Virus record (IMG/VR): IMGVR_UViG_3300011114_000627
Location: 1-45,407 of that record
Strand: one strand, 5' to 3'
Length of the DNA: 45,407 bases
Origin: a virus
The notes beneath the pieces were generated by a model. The model did not search any database. It was not told the DNA's origin and saw nothing but the letters and a program-made list of their open reading frames with translations. This document shows positions 31,134-39,423 of this stretch, piece after piece (positions within the stretch are counted from its first letter, which is position 1; every line of letters starts with the position of its first letter). The position numbers and the translations under genes were made by a program.

Positions 31134-32415
31134 CTCGAAACTCCCGCCACAGAACCTGACAGCCGAACGTAGCGTTCTGGCGTGCCAGATTCTCGACGCG
31201 ACCACGATTGACGCCGTGCGGGACATCATCGCCCCGACGGACTTCTACGCCGATATCCATACGATCATCCAGCGGGCAATCCTGAAGCTGCGGGACTCAG
31301 GCGTCGAGGCCGATACCGTCACGCTGTCGGAGCAATTAGAGGCCACAGGAGCACTACAGGACATCGGGGGCGTGCCGTACATCCTGGAGATTCTGGAATC
31401 GGTTCCACACACCGCCCACGCGAAGCATTACGCCGGGATCGTGGCCAAGTGTGCCAAGCGTCGAAAGCAGATCGTCATTGCCCAACGGTTGATGGAATCG
31501 GCCTATGACTCGACGGCGGATCATGACGAAATGAGCGAGGCGGCAATGAAGGCCGCGACCGAACTTGCAGACACGACACCGGTCGGCAATCTGCGGCTGA
31601 TGACTGGTGCCGTCGAGGAACTGATTGCCGATTTTGAAAAGGGCGTCACTCCTGCTGTGCGGGTAATGATTCCGGCTGTCGACGCGGCAACGGGCGGCGC
31701 GTGTCCAGGTGAAATGATTATTGTCGGTGCCAGACCGTCCCACGGCAAAAGTCTATTCGCTCTCCAGACACTGGACTGTGCCGCGTACAACGGATGGCCC
31801 GGTCTGATTATCTCCGAGGAAATGGCGGCACTGAGCCTTGCGGGGCGAATGCTGTCATCTATCACGACCCTCCCATCGTCGGACTGGTTACGCGAAACCC
31901 ATCGGCTACGGTTCGACGTGAAGGAACATTTCAACGGTCGGGCACCGATTGTCATTGCGGAAAAGTGTGCCACGGCGACAGGTGCCGAACGAGCCATCGC
32001 AACATCGGTGCGCCAGTATGGCGTCAAGATCGTGGCGGTGGACTATGCCCAACTGCTGAAGGGGACTGGCGACAACGAACAGGAACGCATCGGGGACGTG
32101 TCTCAACGCATGAAAGCGATGGCCACGCGGTACGACCTGATCGTACTGCTGCTGGCCCAACTCAATCGCGGCATCGAATCGCGGGACAACGGGGAACCAG
32201 GACTTGCCGACCTACGAGGGTCCGGCAGTTTGGAACAGGACGCGGATATCGTTTTGTTTCCGTTGTGGCCACACAAACTGAACTCCGACCACGACCCACG
32301 AGAGTATCGCATCTATCAGCGAAAGAACCGAAATCGGGGAATTGGCGAGGCGGTGATCGGAATGCGAATCAACCCCGAACGGCAGCGGCTGGAGGAGGTA
32401 GGAACGGAATGGTAA
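31126..32415 (+). CDS. dnaB: Replicative DNA helicase, DnaB family
   Basis: A 429-residue hexameric 5'-3' fork helicase. The N-terminal DnaB domain spans residues 8-110 (ERSVLACQIL, GGVPYILEILESVP); the RecA-like ATPase has Walker A GARPSHGKS at 201-209, Walker B VAVDYAQLL with D306, and LADLRGSGSLEQDADIVLF followed by KNRNRGIGE near the C-terminus. Length is close to cellular DnaB. Overlaps the initiator gene by 8 bases; no loader is seen, so the initiator may load it. Confidence 0.95.
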   Translation: MTDSKLPPQNLTAERSVLACQILDATTIDAVRDIIAPTDFYADIHTIIQRAILKLRDSGVEADTVTLSEQLEATGALQDIGGVPYILEILESVPHTAHAKHYAGIVAKCAKRRKQIVIAQRLMESAYDSTADHDEMSEAAMKAATELADTTPVGNLRLMTGAVEELIADFEKGVTPAVRVMIPAVDAATGGACPGEMIIVGARPSHGKSLFALQTLDCAAYNGWPGLIISEEMAALSLAGRMLSSITTLPSSDWLRETHRLRFDVKEHFNGRAPIVIAEKCATATGAERAIATSVRQYGVKIVAVDYAQLLKGTGDNEQERIGDVSQRMKAMATRYDLIVLLLAQLNRGIESRDNGEPGLADLRGSGSLEQDADIVLFPLWPHKLNSDHDPREYRIYQRKNRNRGIGEAVIGMRINPERQRLEEVGTEW

Positions 32416-32672
32416 CAGAAGAACAAAAGCAATCGCTGCGAGAGTTGGTGGCGTTCCATCGTCGAAGACTCGGCATAGATCGGCACTGGCGAATATCGGT
32501 TGACGTCGACGGCGAAAACGTCGTCAACATCGAAAGCAACAGTCTGTCCGGCGTTGAGAACGTGAGCGACTACCGGCAAGAAATCATCGAAGCGGCCGAG
32601 AACCTGATTGCGTTCATTGGCCGTGAAGATTCGGAACCGTTTGTGATTCCAGAACAAACCCCGTCAACGTGA
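32409..32672 (+). CDS. Hypothetical protein
   Basis: An 87-residue acidic protein from ATG 32409, inside the end of dnaB, with GGAGG upstream. The N-terminal helix (EEQKQSLRELVAFHRRRLG) is followed by short strands and an acidic tail. The overlap suggests co-translation with the helicase. No motif recognised. Confidence 0.55.
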   Translation: MVTEEQKQSLRELVAFHRRRLGIDRHWRISVDVDGENVVNIESNSLSGVENVSDYRQEIIEAAENLIAFIGREDSEPFVIPEQTPST

Positions 32673-32714
32673 CGGCGGCATCAACGGGTGGACGTTTTGC
32701 GAGGGGGTGGGGTC

Positions 32715-32936
32715 GTGGAAATCCAATTGATTCGCGGCGATGACGGATTGCTGGCTAAGGCAACGGTGCGACAACTGTTTCTGGAGTGCGTGCGAGCCAA
32801 CCCCGCACTTGGCCACGACCGTGAAGCATACCGCGCGTTCCGGTGTGGTCTGCGGTGTTTGGAGCGACTTCTGGTCGAGGTTGGCGTTGAGGCTTCATTG
32901 CATCTGAACGGCGTCACAGTGGGCGCGAAATCATGA
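32715..32936 (+). CDS. Hypothetical protein
   Basis: A 73-residue protein; GTG 32715 is preferred because GAGGGGG lies 8-9 bases upstream (GTG 32688 is an alternative). Mostly helical (TVRQLFLECVRANPALG, LERLLVEVGVEA). Unknown function. ATGA overlap with the next gene. Confidence 0.5.
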   Translation: MEIQLIRGDDGLLAKATVRQLFLECVRANPALGHDREAYRAFRCGLRCLERLLVEVGVEASLHLNGVTVGAKS

Positions 32937-33283
32937 CCCTCCACGACTTCGCAAACGGCGTTGAACCGTGGCTGGCATTCGGTCGCGACGTTGACCTGAA
33001 ACAGATCCGCAAATGGTACGACGAACAGTTGATTTTCACGCGGGAGTATCCGGTCGATTTTCAGGCCAGTCTGTTTCAGTTGACAGACAAGGGACGGCGG
33101 ACATGCGGGTTACTGGTGATTGATCCAAGCCGATGGCCGTATCAGTGCGGCAAGTTGGATCGGGCGAACGGCAAGGCTCGAAACTGGCACGAGACGAACG
33201 CGACGAATCACACCAAGTCGGGATTGCAACCAGGGTCGGAATGTCATGTGTTGTGGCTCGCTGGATGGGATGCGGGAAAGTAA
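32933..33283 (+). CDS. Hypothetical protein
   Basis: A 116-residue protein, alpha/beta, with no metal or ATP motif. The IRKWYDEQLIFTREYP and GLQPGSECHVLWLAGWDAGK segments are distinct but not ones I can place. Ordinary codon use; short operon position between DnaB and nuclease genes. Confidence 0.5.
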   Translation: MTLHDFANGVEPWLAFGRDVDLKQIRKWYDEQLIFTREYPVDFQASLFQLTDKGRRTCGLLVIDPSRWPYQCGKLDRANGKARNWHETNATNHTKSGLQPGSECHVLWLAGWDAGK

Positions 33284-33316
33284 ACCGGTCAAGGAATCGC
33301 AGGGGGAGTTGTTTTG

Positions 33317-33652
33317 ATGTCAATCGAATTCGACAAAACATTGACGCGAATTGCGGAGGCTACGGCGGGAGCAATCGACGGACGCTCAACCGCCACGGAT
33401 GACCAGAAGCATCTGGCAAGTCTGTACCAACAGTATCGAACACCAGCACGCAGCTTTGGTGACGCGGGAATAATGGCTCGCATTGAGTTCATGCGTGAGA
33501 TTCTCGGTAAGTCATTGCCGGATCTGAAACCAATCGTCGCCAACGTGATCGAATCGCACCTTGACGACTGGGATTCTGAATCGCGGTGCGCTCCACAACG
33601 GGACCGGATGGCAGAAGCAATCTTGGAAGCGATCGAACAGGAGTGGAAGTGA
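33317..33652 (+). CDS. Hypothetical helical protein
   Basis: A 111-residue protein from ATG 33317 with AGGGGGA 9 bases upstream. Predicted all-helical and acidic at the C-terminus (AEAILEAIEQEWK). GTGA overlap couples it to the nuclease gene, so it might assist that enzyme, but this is inference only. Confidence 0.55.
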   Translation: MSIEFDKTLTRIAEATAGAIDGRSTATDDQKHLASLYQQYRTPARSFGDAGIMARIEFMREILGKSLPDLKPIVANVIESHLDDWDSESRCAPQRDRMAEAILEAIEQEWK

Positions 33653-34002
33653 GACACGAAAAGCCAGAAGCCGCATTCCAGCGAAACGTGATCGACGCTT
33701 GCCACGTTCACGGCTGGAAGGTTGCACATTTTCGGCCGGCACAGACCAGCAACGGCGGCTGGATCACGGCGGTATCTGGTGACGGTGTTGGCTGGCCGGA
33801 CCTGTTCGCGGTGCATCAGGGCAAGCGGTGGGTGTTCGCCGCGGAATTGAAAGTCGGGACAAACACAGTTTCGGATGCTCAACGGGCATGGATGATCGCG
33901 CTGGAAATGTGCGGCGTCCCGGTGTTCGAGTGGCGTCCGACTGACTGGACGGAGATTGACCAAGTGTTGAAACAAGGGCCGCAGACGGTTCAGGCGGCGT
34001 AG
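33649..34002 (+). CDS. VRR-NUC-like PD-(D/E)XK nuclease
   Basis: A 117-residue nuclease. E7 in the first helix, GWPDL (D51) and AELKVG (E66, K68) make the PD-(D/E)XK active site in the compact VRR-NUC arrangement, whose members cut branched DNA such as flaps and Holliday junctions. Likely to resolve replication or recombination intermediates before packaging. GTG 33649 overlaps the previous stop; AGGAG lies upstream. Confidence 0.82.
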   Translation: MRHEKPEAAFQRNVIDACHVHGWKVAHFRPAQTSNGGWITAVSGDGVGWPDLFAVHQGKRWVFAAELKVGTNTVSDAQRAWMIALEMCGVPVFEWRPTDWTEIDQVLKQGPQTVQAA

Positions 34003-34104
34003 TACGTAGCTTTCCCCGAATTTCCGCCACGAACGCGGCATGGGGCAAGGTGGTGGGCGCAGGGATAGGGTTCTGACAGATTCCGGGGATGCGAGGGGGT
34101 TATT

Positions 34105-34728
34105 TTGAGAGTATTGGTTGCCTGTGAGTTTACCGGGATCGTTGCCAAGGCATTCCGTGACCGTGGCCACGAAGCCTGGTCGTGCGATTTGCGGCCCGGC
34201 GAAAAGGGCGAATGGCACATCAACGGCGATGTCCGTTACTGGCTCGACCGTGGCAACTGGGATCTCATGATAGCCCACCCGGAATGTACACACCTGGCCG
34301 TGAGTGGGGCCCGTCATTTCGCCGAGAAGCGAGCGGACGGCAGGCAGGCAGCGGCAATCGACTTTTTCATGATGCTGGCCAACGCGGACATTCCACGGAT
34401 TGCCATCGAAAACCCAGTGTGCATCATGTCGTCAGTGTGGAAGAAGCCGACACAAATCATTCAGCCGTGGCAGTTCGGCCATGGGGAAACGAAAGCGACC
34501 TGCCTGTGGTTGAAGAATCTTCCGCCACTCGTGCCGACAAACATTGTCGAAGGTCGCGAAAACAGAATCCACCGGATGCCACCATCCCCGGACCGCGCTG
34601 CCAATCGCAGCCGGACCTACCAGGGGATCGCGGATGCTTTTGCAGAGCAGTGGGGACAATGTGACAGCGAGGTGACATTGTTCGCAACAGCAACCGACCC
34701 CCAACAGAAAGGCACCGAACCACGATGA
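34105..34728 (+). CDS. C5-cytosine DNA methyltransferase-like protein
   Basis: A 207-residue protein of a phage family related to m5C methyltransferases: start RVLVACEFTG (motif I-like), HPECTHLAVSG with candidate catalytic C61 (motif IV, usually PPC), IAIENP at 100-104 (motif VI) and SRTYQGIADAFAEQWG near the end. It is shorter than full enzymes and lacks an obvious target-recognition domain. TTG 34105 is used because GAGGGGGT lies upstream; a 100-base gap before it holds nothing else I can identify. Confidence 0.7.
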   Translation: MRVLVACEFTGIVAKAFRDRGHEAWSCDLRPGEKGEWHINGDVRYWLDRGNWDLMIAHPECTHLAVSGARHFAEKRADGRQAAAIDFFMMLANADIPRIAIENPVCIMSSVWKKPTQIIQPWQFGHGETKATCLWLKNLPPLVPTNIVEGRENRIHRMPPSPDRAANRSRTYQGIADAFAEQWGQCDSEVTLFATATDPQQKGTEPR

Positions 34729-35513
34729 CACAACACAAATTGCCAGACAACATGCCGCAGGAGATTCGCGACCAGATTGACGCGGGGATGGCTCGTGCTG
34801 CCAGAGAATGGGACCAGTACGAGCGTGAGCACGATCCGACGCCGGTCACAGAGGGATTTGCGCGGTCGGTGGCGTTACACTCCAGCAACTGCACGAACTA
34901 CGTTAGTTACAACTGCAGCAGCACCCCGCTGACGTTCATTGAGTTTTGGCCGGGCGGTCGTGTGTCGATGGAAATCATAGACGACTGCGGTCGAGGGAAC
35001 GGGAAACTCAGAACGGACAGCCCAACAATCGGACAATTCTGGACGGCGTGTCGGTTGTTTGGGGTGGAAGTGAGCGACCCGGATAACATCACTCCAGGAC
35101 AGGCGGCTTACCAGGAATTTATCGCGGGGTTTGACGATCCGGTGGCTGCGTGGAGCGAGGTTGGGGACGACACGCGGCGGTATTGGGACGGTGTGGCTGC
35201 TGCGGCTGTTCGGGCTGTTGGAACAGCGTTTGCGCAACAGCGGCCCGCGACACCCACCGGCGTTGGCGTCGATCTCAACGCCAAGCTGCACTATCTCGGC
35301 GCGGTGACATGGACACACCAGCAACTGGATGAAATCGGCAAGCAGGCGTCCGACAGCATCGCGACCCTGACCGCCGAGAGGGATCGGTTGCGGGATGCGG
35401 CAACCAACGCACGGGCGGAGCTGCAAAATTATGACCGATACGAGTATGGCGGCGTCAACAGAGAGGTTGTGGACTGCATTGCCGAACTGGATGCAGCACT
35501 GGCAACGGAGTAG
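34725..35513 (+). CDS. Hypothetical protein
   Basis: A 262-residue protein. The first 120 residues are mixed alpha/beta with SSNCTNYVSYNCSSTPLTFI; the last 70 are a coiled coil (LTAERDRLRDAATNARAEL). No enzyme motif. It starts by ATGA overlap with the methyltransferase-like gene. Unknown function. Confidence 0.6.
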   Translation: MTQHKLPDNMPQEIRDQIDAGMARAAREWDQYEREHDPTPVTEGFARSVALHSSNCTNYVSYNCSSTPLTFIEFWPGGRVSMEIIDDCGRGNGKLRTDSPTIGQFWTACRLFGVEVSDPDNITPGQAAYQEFIAGFDDPVAAWSEVGDDTRRYWDGVAAAAVRAVGTAFAQQRPATPTGVGVDLNAKLHYLGAVTWTHQQLDEIGKQASDSIATLTAERDRLRDAATNARAELQNYDRYEYGGVNREVVDCIAELDAALATE

Positions 35514-35516
35514 CCA

Positions 35517-35768
35517 ATGTCCCGCCCATCAGACACAAAAGGATTCCGCTGCACCGTGCCTAATTGCGGCGGGTTCATGCGATTGTGGCGGCATTCATCC
35601 AACACACACGGCACGTTTGCCAGTTGGACGCGGCGGGAGCGTGTCTGCACGGTGTGCGGGGCATCGACCGCGACTATCGAGACGCCAATTGGTCCGACGC
35701 AACTCGGATTTCGGCAAGGTCTGAACAACGTCGCAGCAAATGCGGAAACGGCGTCGAACTGCGATTGA
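35517..35768 (+). CDS. Zinc-ribbon transcription-regulator-like protein
   Basis: An 83-residue protein. FRCTVPNC and VCTVC form two knuckles separated by about 30 residues including RHSSNTHG and RRERVC, the layout of NrdR-like or Ogr-like ribbons, as in the 2076 protein. Possibly binds DNA or RNA polymerase. Followed by a 230-base gap, so it may end the early/middle operon and regulate the lysis region. Confidence 0.6.
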   Translation: MSRPSDTKGFRCTVPNCGGFMRLWRHSSNTHGTFASWTRRERVCTVCGASTATIETPIGPTQLGFRQGLNNVAANAETASNCD

Positions 35769-35998
35769 AGCGGTGGGGGCGATTAGTACCATCGACGCAG
35801 CATGTCCGGCTTGCGTCCAAATGTCCAAGCATGTTGCCCATACCAAAGGCTGGGGGAACGACGCTTCTGGGTGAACACGTCAGCCGCCAATAGAGTTCTT
35901 GGAGTTGCGTCACTGGTTTGCCAGTGCATTCAAACCAAGCGTGTAATCACTGAACAAGTCGTGACAGCCGGAGAGACGGCAATTCTTGGAGTGACCCG
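35769..35998. other. 230-bp gap before the membrane-protein cluster
   Basis: No supported gene. It contains a perfect hairpin CACTGG-TTTG-CCAGTG (35911-35926) and a shorter GCCG/CGGC stem nearer the next gene. A promoter for the lysis block might lie here, but I see no convincing boxes. Confidence 0.45.
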
Positions 35999-36355
35999 AT
36001 GGAACTGTTACCGATCCTACTTCCGTTGCTCGTGCCAATCTTCTCGCAGTTGCTGGCGAGCTGTCAGGGGCAGAACGTCGCGTCAGACCCCAAAGCGGCG
36101 ATCATGGCACATCGCGGCGCGGACGGCAGCTATGACCCGGCATTTGTCCGACAGTCACGGCCGCACACAAAACGAGCCATTCACCGGTCCAATCGCGGCA
36201 AGCATCGCACGGATACCACGTTTGTTCCGATGTCGAGTGCGGACGATCAGACCGTGGCATTCTTCGATCACGTTTTGGAGCAGACCCCTGCAGCGGTGAA
36301 GATGGCATATGCGTCCGGGCTGGAAGTGGATCTGGGTGACGATTCGGACAACTGA
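35999..36355 (+). CDS. Possible lipoprotein, lysis region
   Basis: A 118-residue protein with GGAG 7 bases before ATG 35999. Residues 3-21 are hydrophobic and end in LLASC, which satisfies a lipobox ([LVI]-x-[AS]-C) with C22 as lipidation site. The mature part is hydrophilic and basic, then acidic at the end. An outer-membrane lipoprotein in this neighbourhood could be an o-spanin-like protein, though the chain lacks typical spanin proline content. Confidence 0.5.
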   Translation: MELLPILLPLLVPIFSQLLASCQGQNVASDPKAAIMAHRGADGSYDPAFVRQSRPHTKRAIHRSNRGKHRTDTTFVPMSSADDQTVAFFDHVLEQTPAAVKMAYASGLEVDLGDDSDN

Positions 36356-36366
36356 AAGGCTGACCC

Positions 36367-37422
36367 GTGGCTGACGAAGTGACTCCCGTACTGACACAAG
36401 CCGACATCGACAAGGCAGTTGCCGACGCCATCGCCAAACAAAAGGCGGCGGATGATGCGGATGCTAACGTGTCGGTCGGTCACTACAAGGTTGACAAAAA
36501 GTGGCTGAAGTGGGCTGTGTCGGCTATCCTGTTGCTGGCGTATGCCAACGGGTTTCTCGACAAGGAAACCGTGACGACGCTAATCACGACGTTCCCAATG
36601 TCGAAGGCACCGGAGAAGCCAGCGGAACCGCCAACGCTCGCGGCACCAACAGCAGTCAGCCCCGATGACGTGGCGAAGTGGATTGACATATTCAAGCCGC
36701 TCATCCAGCAGATCATCGACGGCATTCCAAAGCCGCCGATTCCGGTCGATCCGAAACCACAGCCAAAACCAGATCCGAAGCCCGACCCAGTTGTCATTGT
36801 TCCGCAGCCAATCGGCGACGGCATTAAAGCTATCGACGCATCTGGTAAGCCATTGACGGGCGACGTTGAACCAGGGCATCAATTCCGTGTTGTGGCGGGT
36901 ACAGCCGGGCGATGGGACTATCAGCCGAAGAACTCGCCAGATATCGATGTGACATCCCTACCCGATCAGTTGGTTGTCACGCTACGAAATGGCGCGAGCA
37001 TCACTGCGTTTCACTCGACGGCGGAATCAGTATCGTCCCTGATCGTCAAGTGCCTCAAGGGAGCACAACCGCCACCGGTTGTCGTGGTGCCAGATCCTGT
37101 TGATCCGCCAGTTGACGGCAAGCCACGAGCCTTGATCGTCTACGAATCATCGGACGGAACGTACACGAAGGACCAACTTCAGGCATTGAACTCAACGACC
37201 GTCGCGGCTGCATTGGGTTCGCAAACCGCAGGCTGGCGTAAATGGGACAAGGATCTGACAGCGGGCAGCGAGTCCGCACCGTGGCCGGATATTTGGGCAG
37301 CGGTCAAGCCAAAAGCCATCGAAGCGGGATTGCCAGCGGTCGCGGTGATTCGCGGGAATTCGATCAAGGTCCATTCGATCAGCAGCGAGGCGGATATCCT
37401 GTCAGCGCTGAGGGGCAAGTAA
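36367..37422 (+). CDS. Membrane-anchored protein with proline-rich linker
   Basis: A 351-residue protein from GTG 36367. The N-terminal 45 residues are charged; residues 47-63 (WLKWAVSAILLLAYANG) are one membrane span. Residues 88-145 contain a Lys-Pro-Asp repeat (DPKPQPKPDPKPDP) that could span the periplasm, and a second PPVVVVPDPVDPP stretch separates two C-terminal beta domains. The last (about 250-351) begins RALIVYESSDGTY and might be thioredoxin-like, without a CxxC. TAATG overlap with the peptidase suggests joint work on the envelope. Confidence 0.6.
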   Translation: MADEVTPVLTQADIDKAVADAIAKQKAADDADANVSVGHYKVDKKWLKWAVSAILLLAYANGFLDKETVTTLITTFPMSKAPEKPAEPPTLAAPTAVSPDDVAKWIDIFKPLIQQIIDGIPKPPIPVDPKPQPKPDPKPDPVVIVPQPIGDGIKAIDASGKPLTGDVEPGHQFRVVAGTAGRWDYQPKNSPDIDVTSLPDQLVVTLRNGASITAFHSTAESVSSLIVKCLKGAQPPPVVVVPDPVDPPVDGKPRALIVYESSDGTYTKDQLQALNSTTVAAALGSQTAGWRKWDKDLTAGSESAPWPDIWAAVKPKAIEAGLPAVAVIRGNSIKVHSISSEADILSALRGK

Positions 37423-38216
37423 TGTTCGCATCCCAACTCAGCCCCGACGAGCCAATCATCCACGACTATTCACGGGAAGAGTTGCACGAACCGCCTCCCG
37501 ATTGTGGTCGCGGTCTGAATCTGTCCCTGCGTGGTGCAGGGGATTACGAATACGGCGATGTGGCTGACCCGTTTCCGGCGTCACTGCTGATTCCGCAGTC
37601 GGAGTGGCAGGCACGCATCCAGGAAATGCAAGCGAGCAAAAGCCGGTTATCTGACCTGATTCGGCTGGCGAAGTTGCCACCCAAGGACCAGGCATCAACG
37701 AACTATTGCTGGATTAACGCACCAACCCACGCTTGCGAGATTGTGCGACTTCAGCAAGGGCAACCGATGGTCATTCTGTCGCCAGCATCTGCAGGGGCAC
37801 AGATCACGAACTACCGAAACGTGGGCGGCTGGGGAAAAGACGGGCTGGAATGGATTGTCGATCACGGACTGGTGCCGGTCGACCATTGGCCAGCGAATGC
37901 CATCAATCCGAAATATGCCACGCCGGAGAATCTGCAACTCGCCAAGCAATACCGCGTGGTCGAGTGGACCGAGTTGAAGCCGAGAAACCTGCAGCAGTTG
38001 ATGTCGATGCTGTTGCGGCGGATTCCTGTTGCTGTCGGATTCAACTGGTGGTCGCATGAAGTGGTCGCAATTGACCCCGTATGGATTGACGGCGGTCCAG
38101 CAATCCGCATTCGCAATTCGTGGAAAGATTGGGGCGATTACGGATTCGGGATTTTGCAAGGGTCCAAGGCATTGCCGGACGATGCGGTTGCTCCACGGTC
38201 AGCCTTTGCGGCGTGA
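37422..38216 (+). CDS. Papain-like (C1A) cysteine peptidase
   Basis: A 264-residue protein from ATG 37422. The papain-fold residues are visible: oxyanion Q90 and nucleophile C96 in DQASTNYCW, H212 in WWSHEVVAID, and N232 in IRNSWKDWGDYGFG, with the LSPASAGAQITNY and WIVDHGL segments of the left domain. A short N-terminal extension could be a propeptide; no signal peptide is seen. Its place between membrane proteins suggests cutting host envelope or wall protein at lysis. A virion or defence role is possible. Confidence 0.8.
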   Translation: MFASQLSPDEPIIHDYSREELHEPPPDCGRGLNLSLRGAGDYEYGDVADPFPASLLIPQSEWQARIQEMQASKSRLSDLIRLAKLPPKDQASTNYCWINAPTHACEIVRLQQGQPMVILSPASAGAQITNYRNVGGWGKDGLEWIVDHGLVPVDHWPANAINPKYATPENLQLAKQYRVVEWTELKPRNLQQLMSMLLRRIPVAVGFNWWSHEVVAIDPVWIDGGPAIRIRNSWKDWGDYGFGILQGSKALPDDAVAPRSAFAA

Positions 38217-38223
38217 GGTAGTC

Positions 38224-38637
38224 ATGAGGATCTACGACAACGACGATGAGCCTGTGATTCCGCGACCGTGGCCAGTTTGGGCGATGGTTGTGTGGGTGTT
38301 GGCTGCGCTCGCGTTCCTGCTGATTCCGATGATGGTCCACGCCGGGTATGAAGTTGAGATAGTTCAGAAGTTCACGGTTGAAGTCGTCAGCAAGCCGAAA
38401 CCAGCAAGACCAGCGAAGCCAGTCATATTCAGTAATCAGCCGTGGGTCGAAACAGCAACCGGCACAACCAGCGACAAACACTTGATCGAGGCACACGGAT
38501 TCACTGCGGCACAACTTCGTGGGTTGACCCAGGATCAAAAGAACCGGCTGCACGGCGCGGCGCATGAGGGATTACGGGCAACGGTGTCGCCATGTCCGTC
38601 GGGCGTGTGTCCTTTGCCAACACGGAGGCGAAGATGA
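38224..38637 (+). CDS. Membrane-anchored hypothetical protein
   Basis: A 137-residue protein from ATG 38224 with GAGG nearby. Residues 20-42 (VWAMVVWVLAALAFLLIPMMV) form one membrane span, followed by a Lys/Pro linker (KPKPARPAKP) and a C-terminal motif HLIEAHGFTAAQLRGLTQDQ that repeats a His-Gly-helix pattern seen in planctomycete phage proteins I recall. Ends with a CPSGVC loop and a basic tail. Unknown function; possible spanin/holin partner. Confidence 0.55.
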   Translation: MRIYDNDDEPVIPRPWPVWAMVVWVLAALAFLLIPMMVHAGYEVEIVQKFTVEVVSKPKPARPAKPVIFSNQPWVETATGTTSDKHLIEAHGFTAAQLRGLTQDQKNRLHGAAHEGLRATVSPCPSGVCPLPTRRRR

Positions 38638-39116
38638 AACGAATCGCCCCCGAACATATCGTCGCGGTGACCTTGGTGCTGATTCTGTCGGTGTTCGCGA
38701 TTTGGTCGGACATGAGCCAGCCAGCACACGACGATCATCCGTCATTCGAGTCCGAGTTAGACGCGGCGATGGTGCCGACTCCAGGTGTGTACGGTTCGCC
38801 CGTGCAGGATCTGCGGGCGGAATATGCGGCGGCATACCATCGGGCAAGGGTACAGAAACTCAGTGAAATCGACCATTGCGAAGCCTGTGGAACGAAGGCG
38901 GCACTGGAAACGCACCACGTCATCAGCGTTGATCGTGTGTTCCATGAGGGATTGTCACCGAAGTTAATCGGCGACCCTAAGAACCTGATCGTACTGTGCC
39001 GAACGAACGGGACCGGCTGCCACAAGCGGTACGGTCATCCAGACGGGTGGGACACGTCGAATCCAAACGTGCGGCGTGATGCGGCACGGGCGTCTAAAAC
39101 ATTGGTGGCACCATGA
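38634..39116 (+). CDS. HNH endonuclease domain with N-terminal membrane anchor
   Basis: A 160-residue protein, ATGA-coupled to the previous gene. Residues 8-24 are a hydrophobic span (EHIVAVTLVLILSVFAIW); after a linker, residues 81-135 form an HNH fold: CEAC, LETHHVIS with H94-H95, N117 and LC...GCHKRYGH. Zinc is probably held by C82, C85, C122 and the later Cys. HNH proteins normally act in the cytoplasm (packaging nicking, homing). The membrane tether is unusual and may place it at the entry site or envelope. Confidence 0.75.
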   Translation: MKRIAPEHIVAVTLVLILSVFAIWSDMSQPAHDDHPSFESELDAAMVPTPGVYGSPVQDLRAEYAAAYHRARVQKLSEIDHCEACGTKAALETHHVISVDRVFHEGLSPKLIGDPKNLIVLCRTNGTGCHKRYGHPDGWDTSNPNVRRDAARASKTLVAP

Positions 39117-39232
39117 GTTGGCGTGACGAGCACTTGAAGCGAATGGCATACAACCGGTGGCTGAAACGCACGGCAGCACGGACAGCACATCGCAAGTGGC
39201 GTGAATGGAAAGATCGGCAGGTGAAACGATGA
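39113..39232 (+). CDS. Small basic peptide
   Basis: A 39-residue peptide, ATGA-coupled at both ends, with 15 Arg/Lys and several Trp (MSWRDEHLKRM, HRKWREWKDRQVKR). It is strongly cationic and probably an amphipathic helix. It could disturb membranes or bind nucleic acid. The tight overlaps are the main evidence that it is translated. Confidence 0.5.
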   Translation: MSWRDEHLKRMAYNRWLKRTAARTAHRKWREWKDRQVKR

Positions 39233-39423
39233 ACTGGTCTGACCCCAAATCACCAATCTGGCCAGCGATTCGATTCGTGGTAATCGCCATCGTGCTCGGC
39301 GTGATGTTGGCGTTCAATTATAACAAATGGGACGCCCGTGACTGGACGACAATCATTACGGTGCTCGGAACGCTCGGCGGATTTGACGGGCTGAAGCAAG
39401 TCGCGACCAAGGGGGCGGAATAG
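39229..39423 (+). CDS. Holin candidate
   Basis: A 64-residue protein from ATG 39229 with one certain membrane span at residues 12-30 (IRFVVIAIVLGVMLAFNY) and a second weak one (TTIITVLGTLGG). Small size, spans and location in the lysis region fit a class II or III holin. The charged C-terminus (GLKQVATKGAE) is typical. The function is inferred. Confidence 0.55.
   Translation: MNWSDPKSPIWPAIRFVVIAIVLGVMLAFNYNKWDARDWTTIITVLGTLGGFDGLKQVATKGAE

Noticed and set aside
35802-36299. 165-residue frame across the gap before the lysis region
   Set aside because: It overlaps the better supported 35999 gene in another frame, and its sequence is Arg/Cys-rich without conserved pattern.
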